NCBI RefSeq assembly: GCF_013204885.1
Contig: NZ_JABMKX010000004.1
Span: forward strand, 62,001-126,000
Direction: 5' to 3'
Source: Paenibacillus tritici
GTDB taxonomy: Bacteria > Bacillota > Bacilli > Paenibacillales > Paenibacillaceae
Length of the DNA stretch: 64,000 nt
A program made the position numbers and the translations under genes. The notes beneath the pieces were generated by a model. It was not told the origin of the DNA. It did no database searches and saw only the letters and a list, made by a program, of their open reading frames with translations. The first letter of the stretch is position 1; every line of letters begins with the position of its first letter. Below, piece by piece: positions 53,831 through 61,649 of the stretch.

Positions 53831-53842
53831 GAACGTATGTTC
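53831..53842 (-). promoter_or_regulatory. LexA-like (SOS) box upstream of the integrase operon
   Basis: GAACATACGTTC on the minus strand is an exact GAAC-N4-GTTC site as bound by Gram-positive LexA (DinR). It lies between a possible promoter on that strand (TTGATT at 53887-53882, 17-nt spacer, TCTATT at 53864-53859) and the ribosome site of the 49-aa ORF. Confidence 0.6.
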
Positions 53843-53876
53843 TGTTTTTAATCAAAAAAATAGACTTCTTCTAATA

Positions 53877-54278
53877 TTAAAAATCAAGCCAATTGCATGA
53901 TAAAATATCCAGGGTTCTATTTGGAATCATTATTTGTAAATCAGACATCTGAATGACAAAGTGTTCAATTTCTAAAAGTTTGAAGTTAGGGGCCAAGGGT
54001 TCTCCGCGAAGTACATTTATTCTTTTTTTTACAGATGGGAGATGGATTCCGATATGTTCAGGCAATTCTGTATTAATTAGCAATTCAGTATTTAGTATGG
54101 AAATACCAAGCGCATCATCATTAATATCTTCTGGAGTGGTTTGCTCAAATGGTTGATTTAGAGGTATGGAAGCTACCTCAATCCCCCAATCAAAAACACC
54201 ATCTTTAGGTTTAACAATAAGCCATTTAGGTATTTCGGCTCCCTCGCTGTATCTGTAAATAACATTTAGTCTATACAT
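53877..54278 (-). CDS. Hypothetical phage protein, 133 aa, co-transcribed with the repressor
   Basis: Begins MYRLNVIYRYSEGAEIPKW; mixed alpha/beta-looking, no membrane segment, a few charged repeats (GIEVASIPLNQPF). The ATG overlaps the repressor stop by 8 nt (ATGTATAG) and has AAAGGTGG ahead, so it is expressed in the lysogen. Its sequence is AT-rich, unlike the replication genes. Genes in this position often give immunity or superinfection exclusion, but I cannot name a family. Confidence 0.75.
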   Translation of the reverse strand: MYRLNVIYRYSEGAEIPKWLIVKPKDGVFDWGIEVASIPLNQPFEQTTPEDINDDALGISILNTELLINTELPEHIGIHLPSVKKRINVLRGEPLAPNFKLLEIEHFVIQMSDLQIMIPNRTLDILSCNWLDF

Positions 54279-54909
54279 CGAATTCCACCTTTGTCACCTG
54301 TCCTTGGATCAGTACTTCATCAATAGGGAAAACCTTTGGAGGAATGCTTTTATTTGCTGCCTGCAGGATTATATTGTCTCCCTCATAAAAGACCCTCTTC
54401 AGCGTTCCCTCTTCACCGTTTACAATGACAACCCCAATTTTCCCATGCTGACAATATCTCTGTTTTTTTACAAGAACCCGCATACCTTCGCTTATACCTT
54501 CTTCGATCATGCTATCGCCCTTGACGATCAAGAAGAAGTACTCCCCATCTGATATTGAATCTTTGGCAACTATCTCATAACCAACAACATCCTCGTGAAC
54601 CAGACTGTTGTATCCTGCTCGTATCTCTCCATAAATCGGAATTTGAACCATCTCCACTTTTGTCATGTCGATATCAAATGTCTTACTTGGGTTAAGTGTG
54701 TCGGTTTCCCCACCAGTCAGATATCCGAGAGGTATTCCGAAGAAATTGGCAATTAATTGTAATGACTTAACCTGCGGATTTTCTGTTCTATTGCTGAGGA
54801 TTTGAGACAGGGTGGTATAGGGAATTCCGGTATCCTTAGCCAACTTATATTTACTGATTTTATTCTCGTCCATAAGCGTCTGAATTCTTTCGGAAATAGT
54901 ACTCACCAC
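54271..54909 (-). CDS. CI-like phage repressor with S24 peptidase domain
   Basis: A 212-aa repressor. N-terminal HTH_3 domain (about 5-60, KISKYKLAKDTGIPYTTLSQ), then a LexA-like S24 peptidase with cleavage pair Ala-Gly in GEIRAGYN, catalytic Ser in VKGDSMIEEG and Lys in EGTLKRV. This architecture undergoes RecA-stimulated self-cleavage, so induction is SOS-linked. The start is GTG 54909 (or 54906), with AGAGAGG ahead. Divergent from the cro-like gene. Confidence 0.93.
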   Translation of the reverse strand: MVSTISERIQTLMDENKISKYKLAKDTGIPYTTLSQILSNRTENPQVKSLQLIANFFGIPLGYLTGGETDTLNPSKTFDIDMTKVEMVQIPIYGEIRAGYNSLVHEDVVGYEIVAKDSISDGEYFFLIVKGDSMIEEGISEGMRVLVKKQRYCQHGKIGVVIVNGEEGTLKRVFYEGDNIILQAANKSIPPKVFPIDEVLIQGQVTKVEFDV

Positions 54910-54938
54910 TCAAAATCCTCTCTTTACTATGTCTCTTA

Positions 54939-55077
54939 TGAGTTATAACTCAATGAAGTTATAATATATTGATTCAGTTAGGTTTGTCAAGGAATACAGA
55001 GAAAATAGAAGGAAATAAAGGATTATATTACTCATATGAGTTATAATGAGGATTGATTATAACGTCAATGAGTTATA
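54939..55077. promoter_or_regulatory. Operator cluster of the lysogeny switch
   Basis: The perfect palindrome TGAGTTATAACTCA lies at 54939-54952. TGAGTTATA recurs at 55037-55045 and 55069-55077, and ACTCATATGAGT (palindrome) at 55030-55041. A related TGAAGTTATAA is at 54954-54964. These fit binding sites for the repressor and Cro-like protein between divergent promoters. Confidence 0.75.
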
Positions 55078-55101
55078 TTATCGTTTCAGGAGGTGAGCAC
55101 A

Positions 55102-55332
55102 ATGGGGATGGAAATAGAAAATAATATGCAGCGATTAATTGATGAGCGGGGTTGGACAATCTACCGACTTGCCAAAGAAAGTGGAATTGCTGTATCTGCA
55201 TTGTACAACTTAGGCAAGAAAAAGCAAGGTCCGTATGCAGAAACCCTGGTTAAATTGGCCAATGCCTTGGATGTGTCCTTGGATGAACTGGTCCGTGAAA
55301 AGGTAGGTGTGTTAGAGAATGACAACCACTGA
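55102..55332 (+). CDS. Cro-like XRE-family regulator
   Basis: A 76-aa HTH_XRE protein: DERGWTIYRLAKESGIAVSA is helix-turn-helix, followed by LANALDVSLDELV. ATG 55102 is favoured because AGGAGGTGA is 5-8 nt upstream; the GTG at 55093 lies in that site. First gene of the rightward early operon. Confidence 0.88.
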   Translation: MGMEIENNMQRLIDERGWTIYRLAKESGIAVSALYNLGKKKQGPYAETLVKLANALDVSLDELVREKVGVLENDNH

Positions 55333-55603
55333 TCTCATTGAAGCAATTCGCGCCGACATCAAACAGGGATTGCGTGAGGAATTATTGGCTGAATTGCAAC
55401 CCGAAATTCAGCGGCAACTGCGGTCGAACATCTTCGACTTAAAGGAAGCCGCTGAATACCTGAAAGTATCCACTCAGACAGTTCAGCGCTTAATTAAAGG
55501 TGATGGCCTTCCCTACTTCCGGCAGCGTAAGCAATTATTCTTCCGCCAGATCGCGCTGGACGGATGGATAGCCAAACAAGAACAGAAAGGAGACACCCCA
55601 TGA
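55319..55603 (+). CDS. Excisionase-like helix-turn-helix protein
   Basis: A 94-aa protein with an N-terminal helix (RADIKQGLREELLAELQ) and a MerR/excisionase-type HTH_17 domain, FDLKEAAEYLKVSTQTVQRL, in the middle, ending KQEQKGDTP. It overlaps the Cro-like gene by 14 nt and the next gene by 4 nt. It may be an excisionase or an early regulator. Confidence 0.85.
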   Translation: MTTTDLIEAIRADIKQGLREELLAELQPEIQRQLRSNIFDLKEAAEYLKVSTQTVQRLIKGDGLPYFRQRKQLFFRQIALDGWIAKQEQKGDTP

Positions 55604-55761
55604 GACAAACATGGATACTGACCCAGAATGACCCTTCGGCAGAACTGCTGAACCAATTTGAAGGTATTCTGGCTGCATTGCAAAACGGTGCCCGCCTTAA
55701 CGAATCATGGCAAGAGCCGGGAAAGCTTGTAGTGGAATTGTGGGAGGGTGAGCCTGGATGA
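55600..55761 (+). CDS. Small hypothetical phage protein, 53 aa
   Basis: Begins MRQTWILTQNDPSAELLNQF. The ATG shares ATGA with the upstream stop and has AAAGGAG ahead. Mostly helical and acidic at the end (LVVELWEGEPG). No recognised family. Confidence 0.7.
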   Translation: MRQTWILTQNDPSAELLNQFEGILAALQNGARLNESWQEPGKLVVELWEGEPG

Positions 55762-55952
55762 TTCGCGTAACACGGAAAATTAGTGATTTAGAGCTTAAAG
55801 CCCGCATTCTGCTATACAAGCGCCTCGAACGTAGCGCTGCGGCATCCGGCCATACGCAAGTTGCCGCCTACTGCCGCCGCAAGCACAACGCCTGCAGGGA
55901 GCTGTTGACGGCCGAGTGGGACCAGCCGCTGAAACGGCTGAGGGCCGGATGA
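55758..55952 (+). CDS. Small basic hypothetical phage protein, 64 aa
   Basis: Begins MIRVTRKISDLELKARIL and has a basic stretch AYCRRKHNACRELL. ATGA overlap with the preceding gene. The basic composition could indicate nucleic-acid binding. Confidence 0.65.
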   Translation: MIRVTRKISDLELKARILLYKRLERSAAASGHTQVAAYCRRKHNACRELLTAEWDQPLKRLRAG

Positions 55953-56125
55953 TGCCGGATGAGCTGCTAGAGTACCTGGGCGAATTGTTTATCAAAGGTC
56001 GGTATCATAAGCGGTTCGGCATGACGTTCTTGCAATTTACTGAAGCTTGTACAAGCCAGGGAGCCTATTACAGGTTGTCGCGGCGGACGTTGTTCCAGCA
56101 GTGGCTGGGGCGGGAGAGGGGGTGA
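55949..56125 (+). CDS. Small hypothetical phage protein, 58 aa
   Basis: Begins MMPDELLEYLGELFIKGRYH and ends LFQQWLGRERG. Overlaps the previous stop (ATGATG). Ribosome site GAGGG is modest. It resembles small phage proteins with helix-rich basic ends; no name. Confidence 0.6.
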   Translation: MMPDELLEYLGELFIKGRYHKRFGMTFLQFTEACTSQGAYYRLSRRTLFQQWLGRERG

Positions 56126-56134
56126 GACAAGCGA

Positions 56135-56395
56135 ATGGATTTTCAAACTGAAACGGCCAAATTTTTGGCTCAAGTTACCCTCAGCGTGAAAACAGAACAT
56201 GATTTGGCTGAATTGCTGGCATATTTAAGTGCTGGAATTGGTGCACTTCTCTTCATCAATCTGAAGAAAGAGGGCCACGCTGAAATGATTGATTTTATGA
56301 GTGCTGACATCAAACGTTCCGCAGCCAATGCTGCAAAAGACCCGGGTTTGCGTTTGATGCAACTGATGAAAGGAGTTGAAAGAGGCGTTGAGTAA
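56135..56395 (+). CDS. Hypothetical phage protein, 86 aa
   Basis: Begins MDFQTETAKFLAQVTLSVK; one moderately hydrophobic helix (LLAYLSAGIGALLFINL) and amphipathic flanks. Ribosome site is weak. The next gene overlaps its end. Confidence 0.65.
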   Translation: MDFQTETAKFLAQVTLSVKTEHDLAELLAYLSAGIGALLFINLKKEGHAEMIDFMSADIKRSAANAAKDPGLRLMQLMKGVERGVE

Positions 56396-56588
56396 AGTAA
56401 CTGGACCTCTTGAGGTCATTGACTATTGCGCTAATCCGAAATGCCAGGCGGAAATCATGTTTGGCCAAAGAGTCTTGAAACACGGCAAAGACCTCTACTG
56501 TGGCAATAATTGTTTGTGCGAGGGTATCGGTGCTGTGGTGATCAAGGCAGAAGATTCTCCGAAACATGAAAATGACCCAACGGATTAG
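56388..56588 (+). CDS. Zinc-ribbon hypothetical phage protein, 66 aa
   Basis: Starts probably at TTG 56388 (overlapping the previous stop), reading MSKVTGPLEVIDYCANPKCQ. Cysteines CANPKC and YCGNNCLC are arranged as a treble-clef or ribbon site. Function unknown; part of the early operon. Confidence 0.65.
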   Translation: MSKVTGPLEVIDYCANPKCQAEIMFGQRVLKHGKDLYCGNNCLCEGIGAVVIKAEDSPKHENDPTD

Positions 56589-56664
56589 GGCCCGCCAGGT
56601 CATCGCTTTAAAATCACTACACTATGATGAAGTCAGTGTACCACTGACCGAGAGGAGACGCAAG

Positions 56665-56937
56665 ATGAAAGCTACTGGAATTGTTCGCCGTATTGATGAT
56701 TTAGGTCGTGTTGTGTTACCGAAAGAGCTTCGCCGTACATTAGGGATTGCTGAAGGTGATCCGCTGGAAGTGTTCGTTAGTGGAGACAGTATCATGTTGA
56801 AGAAATATAACCCAGGCTGCACCCTTTGTAGTAGTTCAGAAGAAATAGAATATCTCTCAGGCAAGCCGATTTGCCGTGCCTGCGTGACCCGCATTGTTAA
56901 GCTTCAACCCGTGGCCGCGAATGAGAATCACCTTTAA
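56665..56937 (+). CDS. AbrB-family DNA-binding protein with C-terminal zinc ribbon
   Basis: A 90-aa protein. Residues 1-50 are an AbrB/SpoVT swapped-hairpin domain (KATGIVRRIDDLGRVVLPKE, LRRTLGIAEGDPLEVFV), close in pattern to Bacillus AbrB. Residues 52-85 carry CTLC and CRAC, so the AbrB C-terminal dimer domain is replaced by a zinc ribbon. ATG 56665 has GAGAGGAG upstream; an in-frame extension to 56566 lies over the previous gene. It may regulate phage or host transition-state genes. Confidence 0.85.
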   Translation: MKATGIVRRIDDLGRVVLPKELRRTLGIAEGDPLEVFVSGDSIMLKKYNPGCTLCSSSEEIEYLSGKPICRACVTRIVKLQPVAANENHL

Positions 56938-57094
56938 ACTACTCGATTTTATCCACTGTGAAGTCTGCGGTTATCTTGTCTCTTCCCAATTCATCCGCAA
57001 TTGGAACGATCGTCAAGTCTGTACTCATTGTATTACATCCCTATTATCCGAGGAGGATCACCATGCCCGTACAAATCAACATCACTGGCGATAA
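56921..57094 (+). CDS. Possible zinc-binding small protein, 57 aa
   Basis: Begins MRITFKLLDFIHCEVCGYLV and has a second pair VCTHCITSL, a CxxC...CxxC zinc ribbon. It overlaps the AbrB-like gene by 17 nt and the next gene by 32 nt, and has no clear ribosome site, so it may be spurious. The paired cysteines and packing among similar small genes favour it. Confidence 0.45.
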   Translation: MRITFKLLDFIHCEVCGYLVSSQFIRNWNDRQVCTHCITSLLSEEDHHARTNQHHWR

Positions 57095-57557
57095 CGCCAA
57101 TCAAGCCCATCAGGAATTTATGAATCTTCATTCCCTTATGTCCGGAGGTGGTGCACCGAAAGCTCCCGAAGCTTCAACCCCTGCGCCATCCGTCCAACCT
57201 CCGCAGCCATCCGCGCAGCAGACTTATGGGCAACCGCAGCAGCAGCAGCAGCAGCAGTGGCAGGCACCACCGCAATCCGGAGTACCTGCTCAGCCTCAAT
57301 ACGGTCAACTACCAGCAGGCCAGCAGCCCCAACAGAGCTACGGCCAGCAAGCTGCACCTGGCGCTGTGCCAACCTCAACCCCAGCTTACACGCTGGATCA
57401 GCTCGGCGTGGCCACTCAGCCGGTTATGGATGCGGGGCACGCAGATCAACTGATTGGATGGCTTCAGCAGCACGGTGCTGCCTCCTTGACCACACTGGAC
57501 CCTAAATTCTATGGCGACTTCGCTACCTTCCTGCGATCCCTGGGGGCGCGGATCTAA
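57063..57557 (+). CDS. Gln/Pro-rich phage protein of the replication module
   Basis: A 164-aa protein. A short ordered start (MPVQINITGDNANQAHQEFM) is followed by a low-complexity region at about 40-110 rich in Q, P, A, S and Y, with YGQ repeats and a run of seven glutamines, and an ordered end (about 112-164, LDQLGVATQPVMDAGHADQL). Ribosome site GAGGAGGATC. Its stop overlaps the DUF2800 start (TAATGG). The low-complexity part shares YGQ words with the DUF2815 protein two genes on. Confidence 0.8.
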   Translation: MPVQINITGDNANQAHQEFMNLHSLMSGGGAPKAPEASTPAPSVQPPQPSAQQTYGQPQQQQQQQWQAPPQSGVPAQPQYGQLPAGQQPQQSYGQQAAPGAVPTSTPAYTLDQLGVATQPVMDAGHADQLIGWLQQHGAASLTTLDPKFYGDFATFLRSLGARI

Positions 57558-58759
57558 TGGCGGGCGGTGAGATTGCACACGCGGAGCGGGCACATGCCCT
57601 GCTATCAGCCAGCGCGTCCCACCGCTGGCTGCACTGCCCGCCGAGCGCAAGGCTGGAGGAGACTCTTCCTGATACTACGAGCGAGGCCGCCAACCGTGGG
57701 ACGCTGGCCCATGAGATCAGTGAGCTGAAGCTGCGGAAAGCCTTCACGGATCAAATGCCAACGCGAAAGTATAATGCAGCGCTGAAGAAGTTCAAAGCCC
57801 AAGCCTTGTACGAGCCGGTTATGGAGGAGCATACGAACGCTTACCTGGATTACGTCCAAAAGATTGTTCATTCGTTCCCTTCGCCGCCCTTTGTGGCCAT
57901 TGAGCGTAAGGTGGACTACAGTGACTACGCGCCCGAAGGCTTTGGCACCAGTGACTGCATCGTTGTAGGTAGTCGGCAGCTCCACGTGATCGACTACAAG
58001 AACGGGTCCGGGGTACCCGTAGGCGCAGAGGATAATCCGCAGATGAAACTCTATGCGCTGGGTGCGCTTAAAGCCTTTTCGTTACTGTTCCCGGTTGATA
58101 CTGTGCATCTGGCCATTGTGCAGCCAAAGGTGCGGGCAGAGCCGTCAGAGTGGTCCCTGTCCGCAGCGGATCTGCTGGCCTGGGGGAAGAGCATCAAGCC
58201 AATTGCCCAGCAGGCATTCAACGGCGAAGGTGCCTATCAACTGGGCGATCACTGCAAGTTTTGCCGGGCGGTGGGTCGCTGCCCTGCTCAGGTTAAGCGG
58301 GCGTTTGAAGCGGGAGAATCCCTGCCTGTGAAGCCGCCTCCGCTATCCACTTGGGCCGAATTTGCAGAAGCGTTACGCCGCGTGGAGCCTGTGGTGGCTT
58401 GGTTCACAGGGGCGAAGAAGCTGGCTCTGTCTGAAGTGCTGAAAGGCACAGAGCTTCCCGGCTGGAAAGCCGTGGAGGGTAGAGGTAGCCGAGATTATGC
58501 CGACTTGGATAAGGCCTTTGCCCATTTGAGAGAAAAAGGTATCGAAGAAGCCGTGCTGTATAAACGACAGCCTTTGACGCTGCCGCAGCTGGAAGAAGCG
58601 CTGACGAAGGCGGTTTACAAGGAACTGCTGGAGGATGCAGGACATGTTAGCAAGAAGCCAGGAGCGCCAACACTGGCTCCAGAAGACGATAAGCGCCCAG
58701 CATACAATGGCCAAGTTAAACCGGAGGATGTATTCAGTACACCGCCGGAGCAATCATAA
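57557..58759 (+). CDS. DUF2800 protein (Cas4/RecB-like nuclease)
   Basis: A 400-aa phage protein of the DUF2800 family. It shows PD-(D/E)XK nuclease motifs, GTSDCIVV and HVIDYKNG (Asp and DxK), and cysteines of an iron-sulphur cluster arranged as in Cas4 and AddB: one early (HRWLHCPPS, C27) and three late (CKFCRAVGRC). A conserved AANRGTLAHEISE motif near the start carries the His often seen in this fold. It probably trims DNA ends for recombination or replication. Confidence 0.9.
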   Translation: MAGGEIAHAERAHALLSASASHRWLHCPPSARLEETLPDTTSEAANRGTLAHEISELKLRKAFTDQMPTRKYNAALKKFKAQALYEPVMEEHTNAYLDYVQKIVHSFPSPPFVAIERKVDYSDYAPEGFGTSDCIVVGSRQLHVIDYKNGSGVPVGAEDNPQMKLYALGALKAFSLLFPVDTVHLAIVQPKVRAEPSEWSLSAADLLAWGKSIKPIAQQAFNGEGAYQLGDHCKFCRAVGRCPAQVKRAFEAGESLPVKPPPLSTWAEFAEALRRVEPVVAWFTGAKKLALSEVLKGTELPGWKAVEGRGSRDYADLDKAFAHLREKGIEEAVLYKRQPLTLPQLEEALTKAVYKELLEDAGHVSKKPGAPTLAPEDDKRPAYNGQVKPEDVFSTPPEQS

Positions 58760-58786
58760 ACCCAATTCACAGGAGGTCACACAACC

Positions 58787-59677
58787 ATGAATCAAGTCGA
58801 TACTACTGCAGTAACCACAGGACAGGTCAGACTGAGCTTTGTTCACCTATTCCAGCCTCACGCTAATCAGCCGGGACAGGAGCCGAAATACAGCACTACT
58901 ATTCTGATTCCGAAATCAGATTATGCGACGATGCAGCGGATCAATGCCGCCATTGAGGCTGCCATTCAAAAAGGTGTTGCCGCAACTTGGGGTGGTGCCC
59001 GTCCACCACAGCCAAAAACGCCGATTCATGACGGGGACGGGGCGCGTCCGAATGGCGATCCCTTTGGTCCAGAGTGCAAAGGTCATTGGGTGCTTACGGC
59101 CAGCAGCAAACAGCAGCAGGCCGTAGTGGACGCGAACCTGAATCCTATCTTGAATCAGACTGAGATTTATTCCGGCGTGTATGCCCGCGTGAATATCAAC
59201 TTTTTCCCGTATGCGAATAGCGGTAATCGCGGTGTTGGTGCGGGCCTCGGTCCAGTGCAAAAGCTGGCTGACGGTGAACCGTTGGGTGGCCGGATCAGCG
59301 CAGAGCAGGCGTTTGGTGGGAATGGCGGCGGCGTAGGTTTTGCACCGGCTCCAGCACCGCAGGGCTTTGATCAAATCCCGCCGCAGCAATATGGCCAGCA
59401 ACCGCCTGCGCAACAGGGATACGGGCAGGCCGCGCAGCAGCCGCAGTATGGGCAACAGCCTCCAGCGCAACCGGGCTATGGTCAAGCACCACAACAGGGA
59501 TACGGGCAAGCACCTCAAGCACCACAGGCTCCTCAGCAGGGTTATGGCCAGGCTCCACAAGCGCCACAATATGGGCAGCAACCCGCGCAGCCTGGATATG
59601 GCCAGCAGCCACCTGCGCAACAGATTGACCCCATTACGGGCAGACCTCTGCCAGGTGGCGGCGTATGGGGGATCTAA
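58787..59677 (+). CDS. DUF2815 protein (phage ssDNA-binding-like) with YGQ-rich tail
   Basis: A 296-aa protein. Residues 1-185 form the DUF2815 domain ([28 protein letters not shown]), proposed to be an OB-fold ssDNA-binding type. Residues 190-285 are a low-complexity tail of repeated YGQQPPAQ and GYGQAPQ words with few charges, ending [17 protein letters not shown] proteins have disordered tails that bind partners, but a 95-residue Y/Q/G/P tail is unusually long. It overlaps the polymerase gene by 13 nt. Confidence 0.88.
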   Translation: MNQVDTTAVTTGQVRLSFVHLFQPHANQPGQEPKYSTTILIPKSDYATMQRINAAIEAAIQKGVAATWGGARPPQPKTPIHDGDGARPNGDPFGPECKGHWVLTASSKQQQAVVDANLNPILNQTEIYSGVYARVNINFFPYANSGNRGVGAGLGPVQKLADGEPLGGRISAEQAFGGNGGGVGFAPAPAPQGFDQIPPQQYGQQPPAQQGYGQAAQQPQYGQQPPAQPGYGQAPQQGYGQAPQAPQAPQQGYGQAPQAPQYGQQPAQPGYGQQPPAQQIDPITGRPLPGGGVWGI

Positions 59678-61644
59678 TCTGGAACCTCAGTATCGACATT
59701 GAAACCTACAGCGACATAGACATCAAGAAAGCGGGATTGTACAGATATGTACAGTCCCCTGCTTTTCAAATTCTCCTTTTTGCTTACTCCTTCAATGGAG
59801 ACCCCGCCGTTCAGATTGTGGACATGGCGCAAGGCGAGAAGATTCCACAGCATATCATCGACGCCTTAAGAGATCCGAACGTCATCAAACACGCATATAA
59901 CGCAGCTTTTGAGTGGTACTGCCTCAATAAATTCTGGTCTTCTCCCGTCGAGCAGTGGCGCTGTACGCAGATCCACGGTCTATACTGCGGATACCCTGCA
60001 GGGCTGGGTAAGGTTGGTGAGGCTCTCGGCCTGCCACAAGATAAGCGAAAGATGGGCGTAGGAGGATCGTTGATCCGAACGTTCTGTGTGCCTGTGAAAA
60101 AGCCAGCGAAGGCAAATGGTTACCGTGCCCGGACACTTCCGCACCATGAGCCTGAGAAGTGGCAGCTATTTAAAGAGTATTGTGTCGGTGACGTTGTAGC
60201 GGAGATGGAGATTTTGCGAAGGCTATCGGTGTTCCCGGTTCCTGATGCAGAATGGCAGCTATGGCAAATGGATCAGCGGATCAACGTTCGCGGCATTGCT
60301 TGTGATCTTCACCTGGTCGAGGGCGCCTTGGCGGTGGATGAACAGATTACGGCGGAGCTCATGAAGGAAGCCGTACACCTTAGCGGCCTTGCTAATCCGA
60401 AATCAGTCCAGCAACTCAAGAAATGGCTGACTGAGGAAATTGGCGAAGAGGTGGAGGATCTAAAGAAGGATACCGTATCCGGATTGATTGAATCAGTGGA
60501 GGAGGGCAAGGCCAAGCGCGTGCTGGAGATCCGCCGGGAGCTGTCCAAGACCAGTACCAAGAAGTACGTGGCCATGAAGACGGTCGCCTGTGAGGATGGC
60601 CGTGTACGCGGACTGCTTCAGTTTTATGGAGCGAATCGCACCGGACGCTGGGCAGGCCGGCTGGTACAGGTTCACAATCTACCAAAAAATAAGATGGGCT
60701 TGGAGCTTCTGTCGTTCGCTCGGCAGCTTGTCCGGGATCGCAGAGTGGACATGTTGAAGTTTGTTTTTGGAAATGTACCTGATACGCTCTCGCAACTCAT
60801 TCGGACGGCGTTCATAGCTACAAGCGGCAAGAAGCTGCAGGTGGCGGATTTTAGCGCTATTGAGGCCCGGGTGTTGGCGTGGTTGGCTGGAGAGCAGTGG
60901 CGGCTGGATGTATTTGCAGGGCACGGCAAGATATACGAGGCTTCGGCTGCGCAGATGTTTGGTGTTCCACTTGATGAAATCAGCAAGGACTTACGACAAA
61001 AAGGTAAGGTATCTGAGTTGGCGCTAGGCTACCAGGGTGCTTCAGGTGCGCTGATTCAAATGGGCGCATTGGATATGGGGCTTTCAGAGGAGGAACTTCC
61101 GGAGATTGTGACCCGCTGGCGAAACGCGAATCGGCGTATCTGTGATCTATGGTATGCCTTTGAACGGGCAGCTGTTCAGGTCATGGAAACCGGAATGCCT
61201 GTTGGTATTCGGGGGATCGTCTTCGCTCGTGAGAGTCATCACGGCAATGGGCTGGACTTCTTCACTGTGCAGCTGCCAAGTGGCCGTAAGCTTTATTATG
61301 TAGCGCCGCGCCTGGCACAAAATGACTTCGGCAAGCAGGCGCTTCACTATATGGGGCCGGATCAGAAGACGGGCAAGTGGACGCTGATATCCACATATGG
61401 GGGCAAGCTTGTGGAAAACATCGTGCAGGCCATCGCCCGGGACTGTTTGGCTGTCACTCTTATCAGAGCGGAGCAGGCAGGATACAACACTGTGCTGCAT
61501 GTTCATGATGAGCTTGGTATCGAATCGGACCGACCGGAGGATCTGGATAAGGTTTTAGCGCTGATGAGTGATTCGATAGATTGGGCTCCAGGTCTTCCGC
61601 TCAAGGGAGCCGGGTTCGTAACTGAATTCTATATGAAGGATTGA
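59665..61644 (+). CDS. Phage family A DNA polymerase
   Basis: A 659-aa DNA polymerase I-type replicase. The 3'-5' exonuclease part has DIETYSD near residues 11-17; polymerase motif A is [15 protein letters not shown], motif B region is [16 protein letters not shown] and motif C is HVHDELGIE. The length matches T7-like/siphophage polymerases. The start overlaps the previous gene and the AAA+ gene follows. Confidence 0.95.
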   Translation: MGDLIWNLSIDIETYSDIDIKKAGLYRYVQSPAFQILLFAYSFNGDPAVQIVDMAQGEKIPQHIIDALRDPNVIKHAYNAAFEWYCLNKFWSSPVEQWRCTQIHGLYCGYPAGLGKVGEALGLPQDKRKMGVGGSLIRTFCVPVKKPAKANGYRARTLPHHEPEKWQLFKEYCVGDVVAEMEILRRLSVFPVPDAEWQLWQMDQRINVRGIACDLHLVEGALAVDEQITAELMKEAVHLSGLANPKSVQQLKKWLTEEIGEEVEDLKKDTVSGLIESVEEGKAKRVLEIRRELSKTSTKKYVAMKTVACEDGRVRGLLQFYGANRTGRWAGRLVQVHNLPKNKMGLELLSFARQLVRDRRVDMLKFVFGNVPDTLSQLIRTAFIATSGKKLQVADFSAIEARVLAWLAGEQWRLDVFAGHGKIYEASAAQMFGVPLDEISKDLRQKGKVSELALGYQGASGALIQMGALDMGLSEEELPEIVTRWRNANRRICDLWYAFERAAVQVMETGMPVGIRGIVFARESHHGNGLDFFTVQLPSGRKLYYVAPRLAQNDFGKQALHYMGPDQKTGKWTLISTYGGKLVENIVQAIARDCLAVTLIRAEQAGYNTVLHVHDELGIESDRPEDLDKVLALMSDSIDWAPGLPLKGAGFVTEFYMKD

Positions 61645-61649
61645 TCATA

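Noticed and set aside
53592..53900. 102-codon plus-strand frame over the integrase start
   Set aside because: Opposes the integrase, the 49-aa ORF and the LexA-like site; no ribosome site.
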